From NCBI RefSeq assembly GCF_007830235.1, contig NZ_VLKI01000002.1:463962-527961 (forward strand): a stretch of DNA of 64,000 nucleotides. The letters are read 5' to 3'. The translations under genes and the position numbers were made by a program. The notes beneath the pieces were generated by a model, which searched no databases, was not told where the DNA came from, and saw nothing but the letters and a program-made list of their open reading frames with translations. Shown here one piece after another: positions 63,457 to 64,000 of this stretch (within the stretch, counting starts at the first letter, position 1; each line of letters begins with the position of its first letter). Origin of the DNA: Cytobacillus oceanisediminis (GTDB lineage Bacteria; Bacillota; Bacilli; Bacillales; Cytobacillaceae).

Positions 63457-64000
63457 ATGAAAAATACATATATAACGAGTTATTTTCCGCTTTTGGCGAT
63501 TATTTTGTTTAGTACTTCTCTAGCTATCAAAACTCAGATGGAATTGGTTATCTTTTTGAAGAAATCAGGGATTTATCAGGGAATGCTGGAGTTTTTCTCA
63601 GAAGGCGGCGTAAAGCTTGCACTGACTGTCCTTCTATTGGTTATGTATTTTATGATTTTTGCAGCCTTAAAACTGGTAGCTGATACGATTAATGGACTTT
63701 CGCTGCTGTTTTTTTCGAAGGATTTAGAAGGGGAGAGCCTGGCTAAGGTCCGCCATGGTTCAGCTTTTTATTTTATCGGAGGAGCTCTATCGCTTCTTAG
63801 CTTGTTCAGCTATACAGGTATTGCAATCATCTTCGCGGCTGGGACTCTTATTTACTTCATTTTTTTTGTGTATAAGGCAAGTGCATCGCTAACATTTGTG
63901 GGCTTGACCGGCGTAATCTTCTTTCAGGTCATTCTCTGGTCCTCCATGCTGACCGGGGTATTCTATCTTTCTATTAAAATTTACAACAGCATCATGGCAA
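63457..64000 (+). CDS. yufK: YufK family membrane protein (3' end outside window)
   Basis: 181 complete codons to the window edge with no stop. Starts MKNTYITSYFPLLAIILFST and contains about five or six hydrophobic segments; it resembles YufK (DUF5366) of B. subtilis, which lies in the same yuf-mrp neighbourhood. GGGGAAGAA precedes the ATG. Function unknown. Confidence 0.75.
   Translation, partial: MKNTYITSYFPLLAIILFSTSLAIKTQMELVIFLKKSGIYQGMLEFFSEGGVKLALTVLLLVMYFMIFAALKLVADTINGLSLLFFSKDLEGESLAKVRHGSAFYFIGGALSLLSLFSYTGIAIIFAAGTLIYFIFFVYKASASLTFVGLTGVIFFQVILWSSMLTGVFYLSIKIYNSIMA

Noticed and set aside
1..64000. Prophage, insertion sequence or integrase signature for the catabolic island
   Set aside because: No transposase, integrase, tRNA or flanking direct repeat was found; only dispersed non-coding repeats are present.

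Overview
The window looks like a chromosome segment from a spore-forming, low-GC Gram-positive of the family Bacillaceae (Bacillus in the broad sense). Evidence is the strong AGGAGG/GGGGG-type ribosome binding sites, frequent GTG/TTG starts, sporulation genes (yutC, yutH, racA, a yuzC-like coat gene), and gene order close to the Bacillus subtilis lipA-yutC-yutD-yutE-yutF-yutG-yutH-hom-thrC-thrB-yutI-yuzD-yutJ-yuzB, yutM, yumC-yumB, yuiA-yuiB-yuiC-yuiD-pepA-yuiF-yuiH, adeR-ald, yuxO-mrp-yufK neighbourhoods (synteny recalled from memory, not computed).

Layout. 1-8.5 kb: end of lipA, sporulation lipoprotein, small conserved proteins, class II fructose-1,6-bisphosphatase, a decayed EAL gene, yutE, a SufR-like regulator, yutF, yutG, yutH. 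8.5-16.7 kb: a 2-hydroxyacid dehydrogenase, the hom-thrC-thrB threonine operon, NifU-like yutI, yuzD, NDH-2-like yutJ, yuzB, a DUF2225 protein. 17-30.1 kb: a catabolic island (DUF3870, two-subunit CoA transferase, thiolase, two class III aminotransferases, semialdehyde dehydrogenase, M81 metallohydrolase, GNAT, lysine 2,3-aminomutase KamA, YokU-like zinc protein, NhaC-family transporter) preceded by a full-consensus sigma-54 promoter. 30.3-44.3 kb: iron-sulfur and redox genes (yutM, yumC, yumB), the yui genes, pepA, YuiF transporter, YuiH, a DeoR regulator. 44.4-50.3 kb (mostly minus strand): racA, a PAP2 phosphatase, a short polyhydroxyalkanoate cluster followed by a 32-residue ORF, and an alanine/glutamine:sodium symporter with a consensus cre site. 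50.5-64 kb: adeR-ald, coat-like proteins, DedA, YuxO thioesterase, the seven-gene mrp Na+/H+ antiporter operon, and two small membrane genes before a truncated yufK.

How the genes fit together. The island can be read as one complete route: lysine to beta-lysine (KamA), N6-acetylation (GNAT), transamination to a 3-oxo acid, CoA activation (CoA transferase), thiolytic release of acetyl-CoA, deacetylation to 4-aminobutyrate (possibly M81), transamination to succinic semialdehyde, and oxidation to succinate. It resembles the B. subtilis yod/kamA genes but carries its own thiolase, 4-aminobutyrate-type aminotransferase and semialdehyde dehydrogenase, with sigma-54-type control.

Intergenic DNA is repeat-rich. 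There are two dispersed families (a GC-rich ~180-250 bp element in five copies and a CTCCAGCGCC...-type element in at least three), one 52-bp tandem array, and three locus-specific 20-21 bp-period tandem arrays. No tRNA, rRNA, insertion sequence, phage or CRISPR array was seen.
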